Assembly: GCF_900105165.1 (NCBI RefSeq)
Contig: NZ_LT629740.1
Span: forward strand, 558,001-622,000
Direction of reading: 5' to 3'
DNA: 64,000 nucleotides
Origin: Mucilaginibacter mallensis
GTDB taxonomy: Bacteria; Bacteroidota; Bacteroidia; Sphingobacteriales; Sphingobacteriaceae
The notes under the pieces are model-generated. The model was not told the DNA's origin. It did not search any database and saw only the letters and a list, made by a program, of their open reading frames with translations. Below, piece by piece: positions 15,815-24,406 of this stretch. The number at the start of each line of letters is the position of its first letter. Position 1 is the first letter of the stretch. The position numbers and the translations under genes are program-made.

Positions 15815-17271
15815 AGTATTTGAGCGAAATATTAGAGGGGCTTGCATTCACGGAACTACAGGGTAGTGCCGATACGGAAATAACTGCTGTTGTTTTTGAT
15901 TCGCGCAAGGTAGTGCCGGGTTGTTTATTTGTGGCCGTAAAAGGTACCGTGGTTGATGGTCATGATTATATTGACCAGGCGATGAAGGATGGAGCCACAG
16001 TCATAATTTGCGAGGATCTGCCCGCTCATACTGCCAGTGAAGTTGACTTTTTAATGGTAGCCAACTCAGCAATAGCTTTGGGTATTGTAGCTGCTAATTT
16101 TTATGATATACCATCAGCCAAATTAAAATTGGTGGGTGTAACCGGCACTAATGGTAAAACAACTATTGCCACATTGCTTTATCAGTTATTCCGCGATCTG
16201 GGGTATAAATGCGGTTTGCTATCTACAGTTGAAAATCAGATCAACGGTAAAATAATTCCATCAACCCATACCACACCCGACCCTGTTGAACTAAACAGGC
16301 TGATGGACGATATGGTGAACGCCGGTTGTGATTACTGCTTTATGGAAGTAAGCTCGCATGCCGTTGCACAGCACCGGATTGTGGGATTGCAATTTGCAGG
16401 GGGGATATTCACCAACCTAACACACGATCACTTAGATTATCATAAAACATTCGCCCTTTATTTAAAGGCCAAAAAAACCTTTTTTGATGAGCTGCCGAAA
16501 AGCGCGTTCGCGTTAACCAATCTTGATGATAAGAATGGTAATGTAATGCTGCAAAATACCAACGCACATAAAAAAACCTACGGCCTTAAAAATATGGCCG
16601 ATTATAAAGCCAAGATCCTTGAAAATCAATTCGGCGGCTTGCTGCTGCAGATTGATAGCGAAGATGTTTGGTTTAAAATGGTGGGCACCTTTAACGCCTA
16701 CAACCTGATGGCAGTTTATGCTGCCGCGATGTTATTGGAGCAGGATAAAGCCAAGGTGTTAACCATCCTGAGCAAGCTAACAGGTGCCGAGGGAAGGTTT
16801 GAATATGTAATAGCGCCAAACAAGATCATCGGTATTGTTGATTACGCGCATACGCCTGATGCGGTGCAGAATGTGTTAAGCACCATCCATGATATCCGCA
16901 AGGGAAATGAAAAAGTGATAACCGTTATTGGCTGCGGCGGCGACAGAGATAAAACCAAGCGCCCCATTATGGCAAAGGTTGCCTGCGAGTGGAGCGATAA
17001 GGTGATATTAACATCTGATAATCCGCGCACAGAAGATCCGGCGCAGATCATTAAGGATATGGAAGAAGGCGTTGACCCGGCGTTTAAAAGATTTACCATC
17101 AGCATAACAGACAGACGTGAGGCTATTAAAACAGCTTGCCATTTAGCACGCCCGGGCGATATCATCCTGCTGGCGGGCAAGGGTCACGAAAAGTACCAGG
17201 AAATTAATGGTGTAAAAAACCATTTTGATGATATGGAAGAGCTATTGGAGCAATTTAAAACGATTGAATAA
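15811..17271 (+). CDS. murE: UDP-MurNAc-tripeptide synthetase, meso-DAP type
   Basis: Adds the third residue, meso-diaminopimelate, to UDP-MurNAc-L-Ala-D-Glu in the cytoplasm. The ATP loop is VTGTNGKTTIATLL (about 110-123). HTTPDPVELNRLM and the EVSSHAVAQHRI block follow. The specificity motif Asp403-Asn-Pro-Arg406 is the DAP-type signature (Lys enzymes differ), and the end GKGHEKYQEING fits. 486 residues. Usual partners murF and ddl are absent here. A family D repeat starts three bases past the stop, so the operon's first tight block (mraZ to murE) ends here. Confidence 0.95.
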   Translation: MKYLSEILEGLAFTELQGSADTEITAVVFDSRKVVPGCLFVAVKGTVVDGHDYIDQAMKDGATVIICEDLPAHTASEVDFLMVANSAIALGIVAANFYDIPSAKLKLVGVTGTNGKTTIATLLYQLFRDLGYKCGLLSTVENQINGKIIPSTHTTPDPVELNRLMDDMVNAGCDYCFMEVSSHAVAQHRIVGLQFAGGIFTNLTHDHLDYHKTFALYLKAKKTFFDELPKSAFALTNLDDKNGNVMLQNTNAHKKTYGLKNMADYKAKILENQFGGLLLQIDSEDVWFKMVGTFNAYNLMAVYAAAMLLEQDKAKVLTILSKLTGAEGRFEYVIAPNKIIGIVDYAHTPDAVQNVLSTIHDIRKGNEKVITVIGCGGDRDKTKRPIMAKVACEWSDKVILTSDNPRTEDPAQIIKDMEEGVDPAFKRFTISITDRREAIKTACHLARPGDIILLAGKGHEKYQEINGVKNHFDDMEELLEQFKTIE

Positions 17272-17273
17272 TA

Positions 17274-17389
17274 AATGTGCAAATGTGTGAATATGCAGAT
17301 GTGCAAATGAGAAAATTAACAGGAATAAATAACAAGAGGTAAACATTAAAAAATAATCTGCACATCTGCATACTTGCATATCTGCACAT
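17274..17389. repeat. Family D inverted repeat, gene-less version
   Basis: The left arm (about 17274-17310) and right arm (17357-17389) are built from ATGTGCAGATGTGCAAAT-like units and face each other across 46 AT-rich bases. The same arms flank the four-helix-bundle gene at 20106-20560. The left arm starts three bases after the murE stop and the right arm ends 13 bases before the mraY ATG. Confidence 0.8.
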
Positions 17390-17402
17390 AAAAAAGAAGA
17401 AG

Positions 17403-18644
17403 ATGCTATATTACCTATTTGCCTTTCTTGACAAGAATTACAATATACCGGGTGGTGGGTTGTTTCAGTACATCACGTTCCGTATGGCATTGGCTGTGAT
17501 CACCTCATTGCTTATTACAACTGTTTATGGCCGCAGACTGATCGATTATTTGCGCTATAAACAAGTAGGTGAAACCGTAAGAAATTTAGGGCTGGAAGGC
17601 CAGATGCAAAAAGCAGGTACCCCCACGATGGGTGGCCTCATCATCATTTTAGGCATCCTGGTGCCGACACTGTTATTTGCCAAACTGGGTAATATCTATA
17701 TCATCATGATGCTGGTTACCACCGTATGGCTTGGCGCTATCGGCTTTTTGGATGATTATATTAAAATATTCAAGAAAAATAAAGAAGGCCTTGCTGGTAG
17801 GTTTAAAATTACCGGTCAGGTTGGATTGGCGCTGTTTATCGGTTGGACTATGTATTTCAATACAGATATCATCATCCGGCAGGAAGTTAAACTACCGGTT
17901 ACAACAGATGCACCTGTACAATTTCATTTAAAAGGTAAAACCCCGGTTTACACGCAGGATATCAAATCCACTAAAACCACCATGCCATTCTATAAAAATA
18001 ACGAGTTAGATTATGGCAAGGTGATCAAATTTATGGGAGCTGGCTACGAGCATTATACACTGGTAGTGTTCCTGTTCTTTGTGATCCTGATTATAACCGC
18101 GGTATCCAACGGGGCCAATATAACGGATGGTATTGACGGGCTCGCGACAGGGACATCGGCCATAATAGGGGTCACGCTGGCCTTGCTCGCCTATGTATCG
18201 GGTAACACGGTTATTGCCGATTACCTGAACATTATGTACATCCCCAACTCGGGCGAGCTGGTGATTTTCGCGGGTGCTTTTGTAGGTGCTTGTGTGGGCT
18301 TTTTATGGTACAACTCATACCCGGCACAGGTATTTATGGGCGATACAGGCAGTTTGGCAATAGGCGGTATCATAGCGGTATTCGCTATCATGATACGTAA
18401 GGAATTAATGGTGCCGCTGTTATGCGGGATATTTTTGGTAGAGAACGCCTCGGTTATCATACAGGTTTCATGGTTCAAGTACACCAAGAAAAGATTTGGT
18501 GAAGGCCGGAGAGTTTTCCTGATGGCGCCGCTGCATCACCATTATCAAAAGAAAGGCTTTCATGAAGCAAAGATCGTAACCCGCTTCTGGATCATTTGTA
18601 TCCTGCTGGCGATTGTGACGATCATAACATTGAAAGTGAGATAA
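17403..18644 (+). CDS. mraY: Phospho-MurNAc-pentapeptide transferase
   Basis: Integral membrane enzyme that makes lipid I by moving phospho-MurNAc-pentapeptide onto undecaprenyl phosphate. The family motifs [11 protein letters not shown] (about 72-82), the Asp pair in FLDDYIKI, the [15 protein letters not shown] block, [12 protein letters not shown] and the loop [14 protein letters not shown] are all present. Ten or so membrane segments are visible. 413 residues with an insertion around 160-200 ([14 protein letters not shown] and on) that is typical of Bacteroidota MraY and is not seen in the E. coli form. Family E repeat starts directly at the stop. Confidence 0.95.
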   Translation: MLYYLFAFLDKNYNIPGGGLFQYITFRMALAVITSLLITTVYGRRLIDYLRYKQVGETVRNLGLEGQMQKAGTPTMGGLIIILGILVPTLLFAKLGNIYIIMMLVTTVWLGAIGFLDDYIKIFKKNKEGLAGRFKITGQVGLALFIGWTMYFNTDIIIRQEVKLPVTTDAPVQFHLKGKTPVYTQDIKSTKTTMPFYKNNELDYGKVIKFMGAGYEHYTLVVFLFFVILIITAVSNGANITDGIDGLATGTSAIIGVTLALLAYVSGNTVIADYLNIMYIPNSGELVIFAGAFVGACVGFLWYNSYPAQVFMGDTGSLAIGGIIAVFAIMIRKELMVPLLCGIFLVENASVIIQVSWFKYTKKRFGEGRRVFLMAPLHHHYQKKGFHEAKIVTRFWIICILLAIVTIITLKVR

Positions 18645-18780
18645 CCCCCCCGACCCCCTGAAGGGGGAGGATTATATAGAATTAGAATACTGATAAAGAA
18701 GAGAAGTAAACAGAAATTGATGATAAACGAAAGCACCCATATTGCCAATCAAAAACTCCCCCTTCAGGGGGCTGGGGGGC
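18645..18780. repeat. Family E inverted repeat reaching into murD
   Basis: The left arm 18645-18670 (ending CCCCCTGAAGGGGGAGG) and right arm 18756-18780 (CTCCCCCTTCAGGGGG then a G run) are near-perfect reverse complements around an 85-base spacer. Each arm also folds on itself. The left arm touches the mraY stop. The right arm lies inside the murD reading frame. Confidence 0.8.
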
Positions 18781-20105
18781 TTGTTGTTCTCGGCGCGGGC
18801 GAAAGCGGCGTTGGGGCGGCATATCTTGCGCAGCAGCAGGGGTATGATGTTTTTGTATCAGATTTTGGAGCGATCGCAACTGATTATAAAAAGCAATTAC
18901 AGGATTGGAAGATCCCTTTCGAGGAAAAACAACATACCGAGGAAAAGATCTTAAGCGCGGTTGAAGTAATAAAAAGTCCGGGCATACCTGAAAAGGCACC
19001 GATTGTTAAAAAGCTAAAGGAAAAAGGTATTCCGGTTATATCAGAGATCGAATTTGCAGGCAGGTATACTAATGCAAAAATTATAGGGGTAACAGGTTCA
19101 AATGGTAAAACCACCACCACCAGCTTAACCTATCACATCCTGAAAAGTGCGGGCCTGAATGTGGGTTTAGCAGGTAATATAGGCAAAAGTTTTGCTTACC
19201 AGGTAGCTACCGAAAAGTACGATTACTATGTATTGGAGCTCAGCAGCTTTATGCTGGATGATATGTACGAGTTTAAGGTGGACATAGCCATACTGCTAAA
19301 TATTACACCCGACCATCTCGACAGGTACGATTATAAAATGGATAACTACGTGGCATCAAAATTCCGTGTTACGCAAAATCAAACAGCCAATGATTATTTC
19401 ATTTTCTGTGCCGATGATCCGGAAACTATCAAGGGTATGCAATCGCGCGAATTTACCGCGCAAATGCTGCCATTTTCTATTGAAAAAACTATTGAAACGG
19501 GAGCATATCTCGATAACGACAATATTGTCATAAACATACACCAACAACATTTTCAAATGTCAATTACAGAACTGGCCCTGCAGGGCAAGCACAACGTTTA
19601 CAACTCAATGGCTTCAGGAATTGTAGCAAAAGTGCTGGAACTGCGCAACGAAACGATTAGAGAGAGCATGGGCGATTTCAAAAACATTGAGCATAGGCTT
19701 GAGTCGGTTGGGAAGATCTCCGGCATTAGCTTCATCAATGATTCTAAAGCCACCAATGTAAACTCAACCTGGTATGCGCTTGAAAGCATGACTAGCGATG
19801 TAATCCTGATTATGGGAGGTGTAGATAAAGGAAATGATTACACCATGCTTAATGAACTGGTAAGGCAAAAAGTAAAAGCCATTGTTTGCTTAGGCAGGGA
19901 TAACGACCGCATACACAAAGCATTTGAGCATGATGTGGACACGATAATAGATACCGTATCAGCAGAACAGGCAGTGCAGGCGGCTTATCACATGGCAACA
20001 AAAGGCGATACAGTATTGCTGTCACCAGCATGCGCAAGTTTTGATTTGTTTAAGAACTATGAAGACAGAGGTAATCAGTTTAAACAGGCTGTGAAGGAAT
20101 TATAA
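18720..20105 (+). CDS. murD: UDP-MurNAc-L-Ala:D-Glu ligase
   Basis: Adds D-glutamate to UDP-MurNAc-L-Ala. The Rossmann-like start LVVLGAGESGVGAA, the ATP loop GVTGSNGKTTTTSL, the LNITPDHLDRYD block, HNVYNSMASG, HRLESVGKISGISFINDSKA and LLSPACASFDLF identify it. Family proteins usually begin a few residues before LVVLGAG; here ATG 18720 gives about 20 extra residues, and codons 13-21 (KLPLQGAGG) come from the right arm of a family E repeat. No good start exists between the repeat and the conserved core. 461 residues. Confidence 0.93.
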   Translation: MINESTHIANQKLPLQGAGGLVVLGAGESGVGAAYLAQQQGYDVFVSDFGAIATDYKKQLQDWKIPFEEKQHTEEKILSAVEVIKSPGIPEKAPIVKKLKEKGIPVISEIEFAGRYTNAKIIGVTGSNGKTTTTSLTYHILKSAGLNVGLAGNIGKSFAYQVATEKYDYYVLELSSFMLDDMYEFKVDIAILLNITPDHLDRYDYKMDNYVASKFRVTQNQTANDYFIFCADDPETIKGMQSREFTAQMLPFSIEKTIETGAYLDNDNIVINIHQQHFQMSITELALQGKHNVYNSMASGIVAKVLELRNETIRESMGDFKNIEHRLESVGKISGISFINDSKATNVNSTWYALESMTSDVILIMGGVDKGNDYTMLNELVRQKVKAIVCLGRDNDRIHKAFEHDVDTIIDTVSAEQAVQAAYHMATKGDTVLLSPACASFDLFKNYEDRGNQFKQAVKEL

Positions 20106-20560
20106 TGTGCAGATGTGCGGATATGCAGATGTGCAAATGAAAAAGCAATTAAATTAATTGATTAATGAATAAATAATTAAGTGGAAAGCAAGCCAAATTT
20201 GATAGTTGATTTGACATTTAGTTTTTCTTTGAAAATAATTTCATTTACTGAAATATTAGAATCGAACAAGAAATACAACATGGCTAATCAATTATTTAGA
20301 AGTGGTACTTCCATTGGGGCAAATGTTAGGGAAGCTCAGGGAGCTGAGAGTAAAGGTGATTTTAGACATAAGTGTAAAATAGCTTATAAGGAGGCTGAAG
20401 AAACAGAATATTGGTTAAGCCTATGTAAGCATGCTGATAATTATCCATTTGAAGAAAGTATGTATTCAGATATAAAATCGATAATAAAAATATTAGGAAA
20501 GATCATTTCATCAACACATTAAAAATATCTGCACATCTGCACATTTGCATATCTGCACAT
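20106..20560. mobile_element. Putative cassette: family D inverted repeats around a four-helix-bundle gene
   Basis: The left arm 20106-20140 begins at the base after the murD stop and the right arm is 20528-20560. The arms are reverse complements over most of their length. Between them lies one AT-rich gene (20181-20522). The gene-less relative at 17274-17389 has the same arms around 46 bases. A third left arm follows ftsW at 21729-21767 without a right arm. That the unit moves is an inference; no transposase is present and no target duplication was recognised. Confidence 0.5.
20181..20522 (+). CDS. Four-helix-bundle protein (23S rRNA intervening-sequence/Avd-like)
   Basis: A 113-residue all-helical protein of the S23/IVP family (four helix bundle protein). 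The core signature is clear: NQLFRSGTSIGANVREAQGA, then ESKGDFRHKCKIAYKEAEET and EYWLSLC. Relatives occur inside 23S rRNA intervening sequences, and Avd of diversity-generating retroelements shares the fold; the role of free-standing copies is not known. The start is GTG at 20181. Codons are much more AT-rich than in murD and ftsW on either side. It breaks the normal murD-ftsW adjacency and is enclosed by inverted repeats, which points to acquisition. Confidence 0.88.
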   Translation: MESKPNLIVDLTFSFSLKIISFTEILESNKKYNMANQLFRSGTSIGANVREAQGAESKGDFRHKCKIAYKEAEETEYWLSLCKHADNYPFEESMYSDIKSIIKILGKIISSTH

Positions 20561-20567
20561 CAACAAT

Positions 20568-21728
20568 ATGAAAATCAACAAAATATTAAACAACACAAAA
20601 GGCGATCGCTGGATATGGCTCATAGTTATATTACTATCGGTTATCTCTTTGCTGGCTGTTTATAGCGCTATTGGCAGTCTGGCCTACAAGCGTGGTGTGG
20701 GCGCCGAATCTATTTTGATGAAGCACGTTGCCATGATGGTTGCCGGTTTGGCGTTGATGTACATTTGTCATAAGCTGGATTATAATTGGTACAAAGGGAT
20801 CTCAAAAATATTGATGGTAATAACCATTCCGTTGCTGCTGTATACACTGGTTTTTGGTAGTCACGTTAACGAGGCTAGTCGCTGGATTGCTATACCTGGT
20901 ACGGGCTTAAGCTTCCAGACATCGGATTTGGCTAAACTGGCGCTGATTACCTATTTGGCACGTACCTTATCGCGCAAGCAGGAAAATATTAAGAACGTTA
21001 AGGAATCATTTATACCAATAATGGGCGCGGTTTGCGTAGTGTTTATACTGATAGCCTGGGCCAACCTTTCAACGGCATTGATGTTGTTTGGGGTAAGCAT
21101 TTTGTTATTGATCATGGGCCGTATCAGCGTAAAACAAATAGCCATAACCTGTTTGGCAGGTGCTTTTCTTTTAACCGCGGTGGTAATGTTAGGCCCCCGC
21201 AGGCACGTGTACATGACCCGTATTCATACTTTTATGCATCCAGAGGCTACAAACCCTGATAAGTCATTTCAGGCAGATCATGCTAAGATAGCGATCGCAA
21301 CAGGAGGCATATTCGGTAAAGGGCCGGGCCAAAGCAGCGAGATTAATTATTTACCCGAGGCATACTCGGATGAGATATATGCCATTATAGTGGAAGAATA
21401 TGGTTTAGTAGGCGGTTTTATTCTGATAGGTATTTACCTGTTCCTGCTATACCGCTGTGTAAAGATTGCAACCAAAGCGCCGAAAGCGTTCGGTACTTTA
21501 CTGGCGGCAGGTTTAAGTTTTAGCTTAACCATACAGGCATTTGCCAACATGGCGGTAGCAGTAGGTTTAGGCCCGGTAACAGGTGTACCGCTGCCGTTTG
21601 TGAGTATGGGTGGTACATCAATCTTATTTACAAGCGTGGCGTTCGGGATCATATTATCGGTGAGCAGGGATAATGATGAACCGAAGAAAGTTGTTGTTGG
21701 GGAGATAAAGGAAGTGGCGATGGCGTAG
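20568..21728 (+). CDS. ftsW: Septal peptidoglycan glycosyltransferase FtsW
   Basis: SEDS-family membrane enzyme that polymerises lipid II at the septum together with FtsI. About ten membrane segments are seen. Family motifs include the R-W-I region EASRWIAIPGTGLSFQTSDL, the KGPGQSSEINYLPEAYSDEI loop with the essential Asp region, EEYGLVGGFILIG, and the GPVTGVPLPFVSMGGTS block. 386 residues. The family D right arm ends seven bases before the ATG, so no room for a normal upstream leader remains. Another family D arm follows three bases or fewer after the stop. Confidence 0.93.
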   Translation: MKINKILNNTKGDRWIWLIVILLSVISLLAVYSAIGSLAYKRGVGAESILMKHVAMMVAGLALMYICHKLDYNWYKGISKILMVITIPLLLYTLVFGSHVNEASRWIAIPGTGLSFQTSDLAKLALITYLARTLSRKQENIKNVKESFIPIMGAVCVVFILIAWANLSTALMLFGVSILLLIMGRISVKQIAITCLAGAFLLTAVVMLGPRRHVYMTRIHTFMHPEATNPDKSFQADHAKIAIATGGIFGKGPGQSSEINYLPEAYSDEIYAIIVEEYGLVGGFILIGIYLFLLYRCVKIATKAPKAFGTLLAAGLSFSLTIQAFANMAVAVGLGPVTGVPLPFVSMGGTSILFTSVAFGIILSVSRDNDEPKKVVVGEIKEVAMA

Positions 21729-21767
21729 TGATGTGCAAATGTGCGGATATGCAGATGTGCAAATGAA
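21729..21767. repeat. Family D solo arm after ftsW
   Basis: ATGTGCAAATGTGCGGATAT and a second ATGCAGATGTGCAAATG unit repeat the left arm seen after murE and murD, again directly behind a stop codon. No matching right arm follows; family B copy 3 starts 11 bases later. Confidence 0.75.
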
Positions 21768-21777
21768 AAATAATAAC

Positions 21778-21870
21778 CAAGCGTCATTGCGAGGTACGAA
21801 GCAATCCCGAACTATACAGGACGGATTTGCACAGTCGGGGATTGCTTCGTACCTCGCAATGACGTTAGGA
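21778..21870. repeat. Family B palindrome, copy 3
   Basis: GCGTCATTGCGAGGTACGAA plus GCAATCCC and its inverse enclose about 30 bases, making a stem of nearly 30 bp between ftsW and murG. It is the cleanest copy of this family in the window. Confidence 0.8.
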
Positions 21871-21893
21871 TAAAAAGAATAAAAATAAACAAG

Positions 21894-23000
21894 GTGAAAG
21901 CAAAAAGGATCATAATCAGTGGTGGTGGTACGGGGGGGCATATTTTCCCGGCGATTGCTATTGCCAATGCTTTAAAAAAGCTCGACCCTGATACCGAGAT
22001 ATTATTTGTTGGCGCTTTGGGTCGTATGGAGATGGAGAAGGTCCCGGCTGCCGGTTACAAGATCATCGGGTTGGATATACAGGGTATACAGCGCAAATCG
22101 ATCTTAAAAAATATCCAGTTCCCTATAAAACTGATCAATAGTGTGCGCAAGGCACTACAGATTATAAAAGATTTTAAGCCTGATGCCGCGGTAGGTGTGG
22201 GTGGTTATGCTTCGGGGCCATTATTGTATGCGGCATCCATAAAAGGGATTCCGTACTTGATACAGGAACAAAATTCATACGCAGGCATCACCAACAAATG
22301 GCTGGGCAATAAGGCCAAAGAGGTTTGCGTGGCTTATGATGGGATGGAAAAATTCTTCCCGAAAAGTAAGATCATCAAAACAGGTAATCCTATCCGGAAG
22401 GATTCGGTTGATATAGCTGGCAAGCACATGCATGCGCTGGAACTGTTTAAGCTGGATTCTGATAAGAAAACTATACTAATAACAGGTGGCAGCTTAGGTG
22501 CACGTACTTTGAATAACAGTGTGTTCAATGGCCTGGATAAAATTATCGCTGCCGATGTGCAGGTGATATGGCAAACCGGCAACGTGTACTATAAAGGAAT
22601 AACTGAAAAACTGGGCGAGGATTATCATCCTAACATTCGCATCATGAAGTTCCTGAACCGGATGGATTTGGCTTATGCCGCTGCTGATGTGATCATATCA
22701 CGGGCAGGCGCAGGTACAATTGCCGAGCTGTGTGTAGTAAAAAAACCGGTTATCCTGGTTCCATCGCCAAATGTGGCTGAGGACCATCAAACCAAGAACG
22801 CGCTGGCATTGCTGCATGATAATGCCGCTGTTTTTTTGGCTGACCGTGATGCCGAAGTAAAATTGATTGATAAAGCTTTAGAGCTTTTAAAAGATAAGAG
22901 TAAACAAAAGACATTAAGCGAAAATATTGGCAAGCTGGCCTTGCCAAATGCTGATGAGGTGATCGCGAAAGAGGTTATGAAAATAACAATTAATAATTAA
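21894..23000 (+). CDS. murG: UDP-GlcNAc transferase MurG
   Basis: GT28 enzyme that adds GlcNAc to lipid I to form lipid II at the inner membrane face. The N-terminal loop GGGTGGHIFPAIAIA, the second glycine loop ITGGSLGARTLN and the donor site RAGAGTIAELCVVKKPVILVP with DHQTKNA are diagnostic. The start is GTG at 21894, 24 bases past a family B palindrome. 368 residues. A small GC hairpin with a T run (23009-23039) lies between it and murC. Confidence 0.95.
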   Translation: MKAKRIIISGGGTGGHIFPAIAIANALKKLDPDTEILFVGALGRMEMEKVPAAGYKIIGLDIQGIQRKSILKNIQFPIKLINSVRKALQIIKDFKPDAAVGVGGYASGPLLYAASIKGIPYLIQEQNSYAGITNKWLGNKAKEVCVAYDGMEKFFPKSKIIKTGNPIRKDSVDIAGKHMHALELFKLDSDKKTILITGGSLGARTLNNSVFNGLDKIIAADVQVIWQTGNVYYKGITEKLGEDYHPNIRIMKFLNRMDLAYAAADVIISRAGAGTIAELCVVKKPVILVPSPNVAEDHQTKNALALLHDNAAVFLADRDAEVKLIDKALELLKDKSKQKTLSENIGKLALPNADEVIAKEVMKITINN

Positions 23001-23008
23001 TCTTATCT

Positions 23009-23039
23009 CATCCCTGTGTACGCAGGGATGGGATTTTTT
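23009..23039 (+). terminator. Terminator-like hairpin between murG and murC
   Basis: CATCCCTG / CAGGGATG forms an 8-bp stem with a 6-base loop and is followed by GGATTTTTTA. It has the form of an intrinsic terminator inside the cluster and could weaken transcription into murC and ftsQAZ. Confidence 0.55.
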
Positions 23040-23050
23040 AACTGAAGAAA

Positions 23051-24406
23051 ATGGAACTGCAAAACATTAAACGTGTTTATTTGATTGGTATCGGCGGCAT
23101 AGGCATGAGCGGGCTGGCGCGGTATTTTCATCATTTGGGCTGCATTGTTTGCGGATACGATAAAACTTCAACCGAGCTGACTACCGAATTGCATAACGAG
23201 GGCATTCAAATTATTTTTGATGATAATGCGGAATGGATCCCGATGAGTTTCAGGCAGCCGGATGAAGGTACACTGATAATTTTTACGCCTGCCATTCCAA
23301 AGGATTCACAAGTATTGAATTTCTTTAAGGATCGCGGGTTCGAGCTGTTTAAGCGCTCACAGGTTTTAGGGTTGATCAGCAAGGGTAAGTTTACAGTAGC
23401 TATTGCCGGTACGCATGGCAAAACCACTACATCAACTATGGTTGCCCATATTTTAAAGGATTCGGGTGTTGATTGCTCGGCATTTTTGGGTGGCATTGCA
23501 TCAAATTATAACAGCAATGTGTTGTATGGCAAAAATGATATTGTAGTGGTTGAGGCTGATGAATATGATCGTTCGTTCCTTACCCTTTATCCAAACATAG
23601 CGGTGATCACATCAATGGATGCTGATCATTTGGATATCTACGGCGATCACGCACACCTGACTGATTCATTCAAAATGTTTGCTTCTCAGATAAAAGAAGG
23701 TGGTGTGCTAATTCATAAACAAGGTTTGCCATTAGATACCGGGTATACCTACAGCATTAAAGAAGCTGCTGATGCAACCGCAACAAACATTCGCATTGAA
23801 AACGGTAGCTTTTACTTCGATTTTAAAAATGCTGATGCTGATATAAAGGGTATTCAACTGGGCATCCCGGGTTTTCATAACGTGGAGAATGCGACCGCTG
23901 CTATTGAAGCTACACTGCGTTTAGGCGTAAGCGCGGATGCGGTGAAAAGCGCACTGGCATCATTCAGTGGGGTGCACAGGAGGTTTGAATATATCGTGAA
24001 GAACGATAACCGTATCTACATTGATGATTACGCGCATCACCCTGAAGAATTAAGGGCGGCGATAACATCGGTTAAAAAGTTATATCCAAATAAAAAACTG
24101 GTGACCATTTTTCAGCCGCATTTATTTACCCGCACCCGCGATTTTGTAGATGGCTTTGCCGAAGTGCTGAATATGACTGACGAGTTGATCCTGCTGGATA
24201 TTTACCCAGCCCGCGAGTTGCCGATAGAAGGTGTGGACTCAAACATGATATTGAGCCGCATGAAGTTGGCTAACAAACGGATATTGAGTAAACAGGATAC
24301 TATTGAAGCTATAAAAAATGAACAGCCTGAGCTGCTTTTAACAGTAGGTGCAGGTGATATTGATCAATTGGTTGAACCATTAAAAAACGCTTTAACAAAT
24401 GTTTAA
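23051..24406 (+). CDS. murC: UDP-MurNAc:L-Ala ligase
   Basis: First amino-acid-adding Mur ligase; joins L-alanine to UDP-MurNAc. Signatures are IGIGGIGMSGLARYF near the N-terminus, the ATP loop IAGTHGKTTTSTMV (about 118-131), VVEADEYDRSFL, DADHLDIYGD, GFHNVENATAAIEA, HRRFEYIVKND and DDYAHHPEELRA. The 451 residues fit. It overlaps ftsQ by eight bases, restarting a tightly coupled block murC-ftsQ-ftsA. Confidence 0.95.
   Translation: MELQNIKRVYLIGIGGIGMSGLARYFHHLGCIVCGYDKTSTELTTELHNEGIQIIFDDNAEWIPMSFRQPDEGTLIIFTPAIPKDSQVLNFFKDRGFELFKRSQVLGLISKGKFTVAIAGTHGKTTTSTMVAHILKDSGVDCSAFLGGIASNYNSNVLYGKNDIVVVEADEYDRSFLTLYPNIAVITSMDADHLDIYGDHAHLTDSFKMFASQIKEGGVLIHKQGLPLDTGYTYSIKEAADATATNIRIENGSFYFDFKNADADIKGIQLGIPGFHNVENATAAIEATLRLGVSADAVKSALASFSGVHRRFEYIVKNDNRIYIDDYAHHPEELRAAITSVKKLYPNKKLVTIFQPHLFTRTRDFVDGFAEVLNMTDELILLDIYPARELPIEGVDSNMILSRMKLANKRILSKQDTIEAIKNEQPELLLTVGAGDIDQLVEPLKNALTNV

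Noticed and set aside
17274..21767. A CRISPR-like array in the ATGTGCAGAT repeats
   Set aside because: The units are inverted arms at a few sites, without regular spacers or cas genes.
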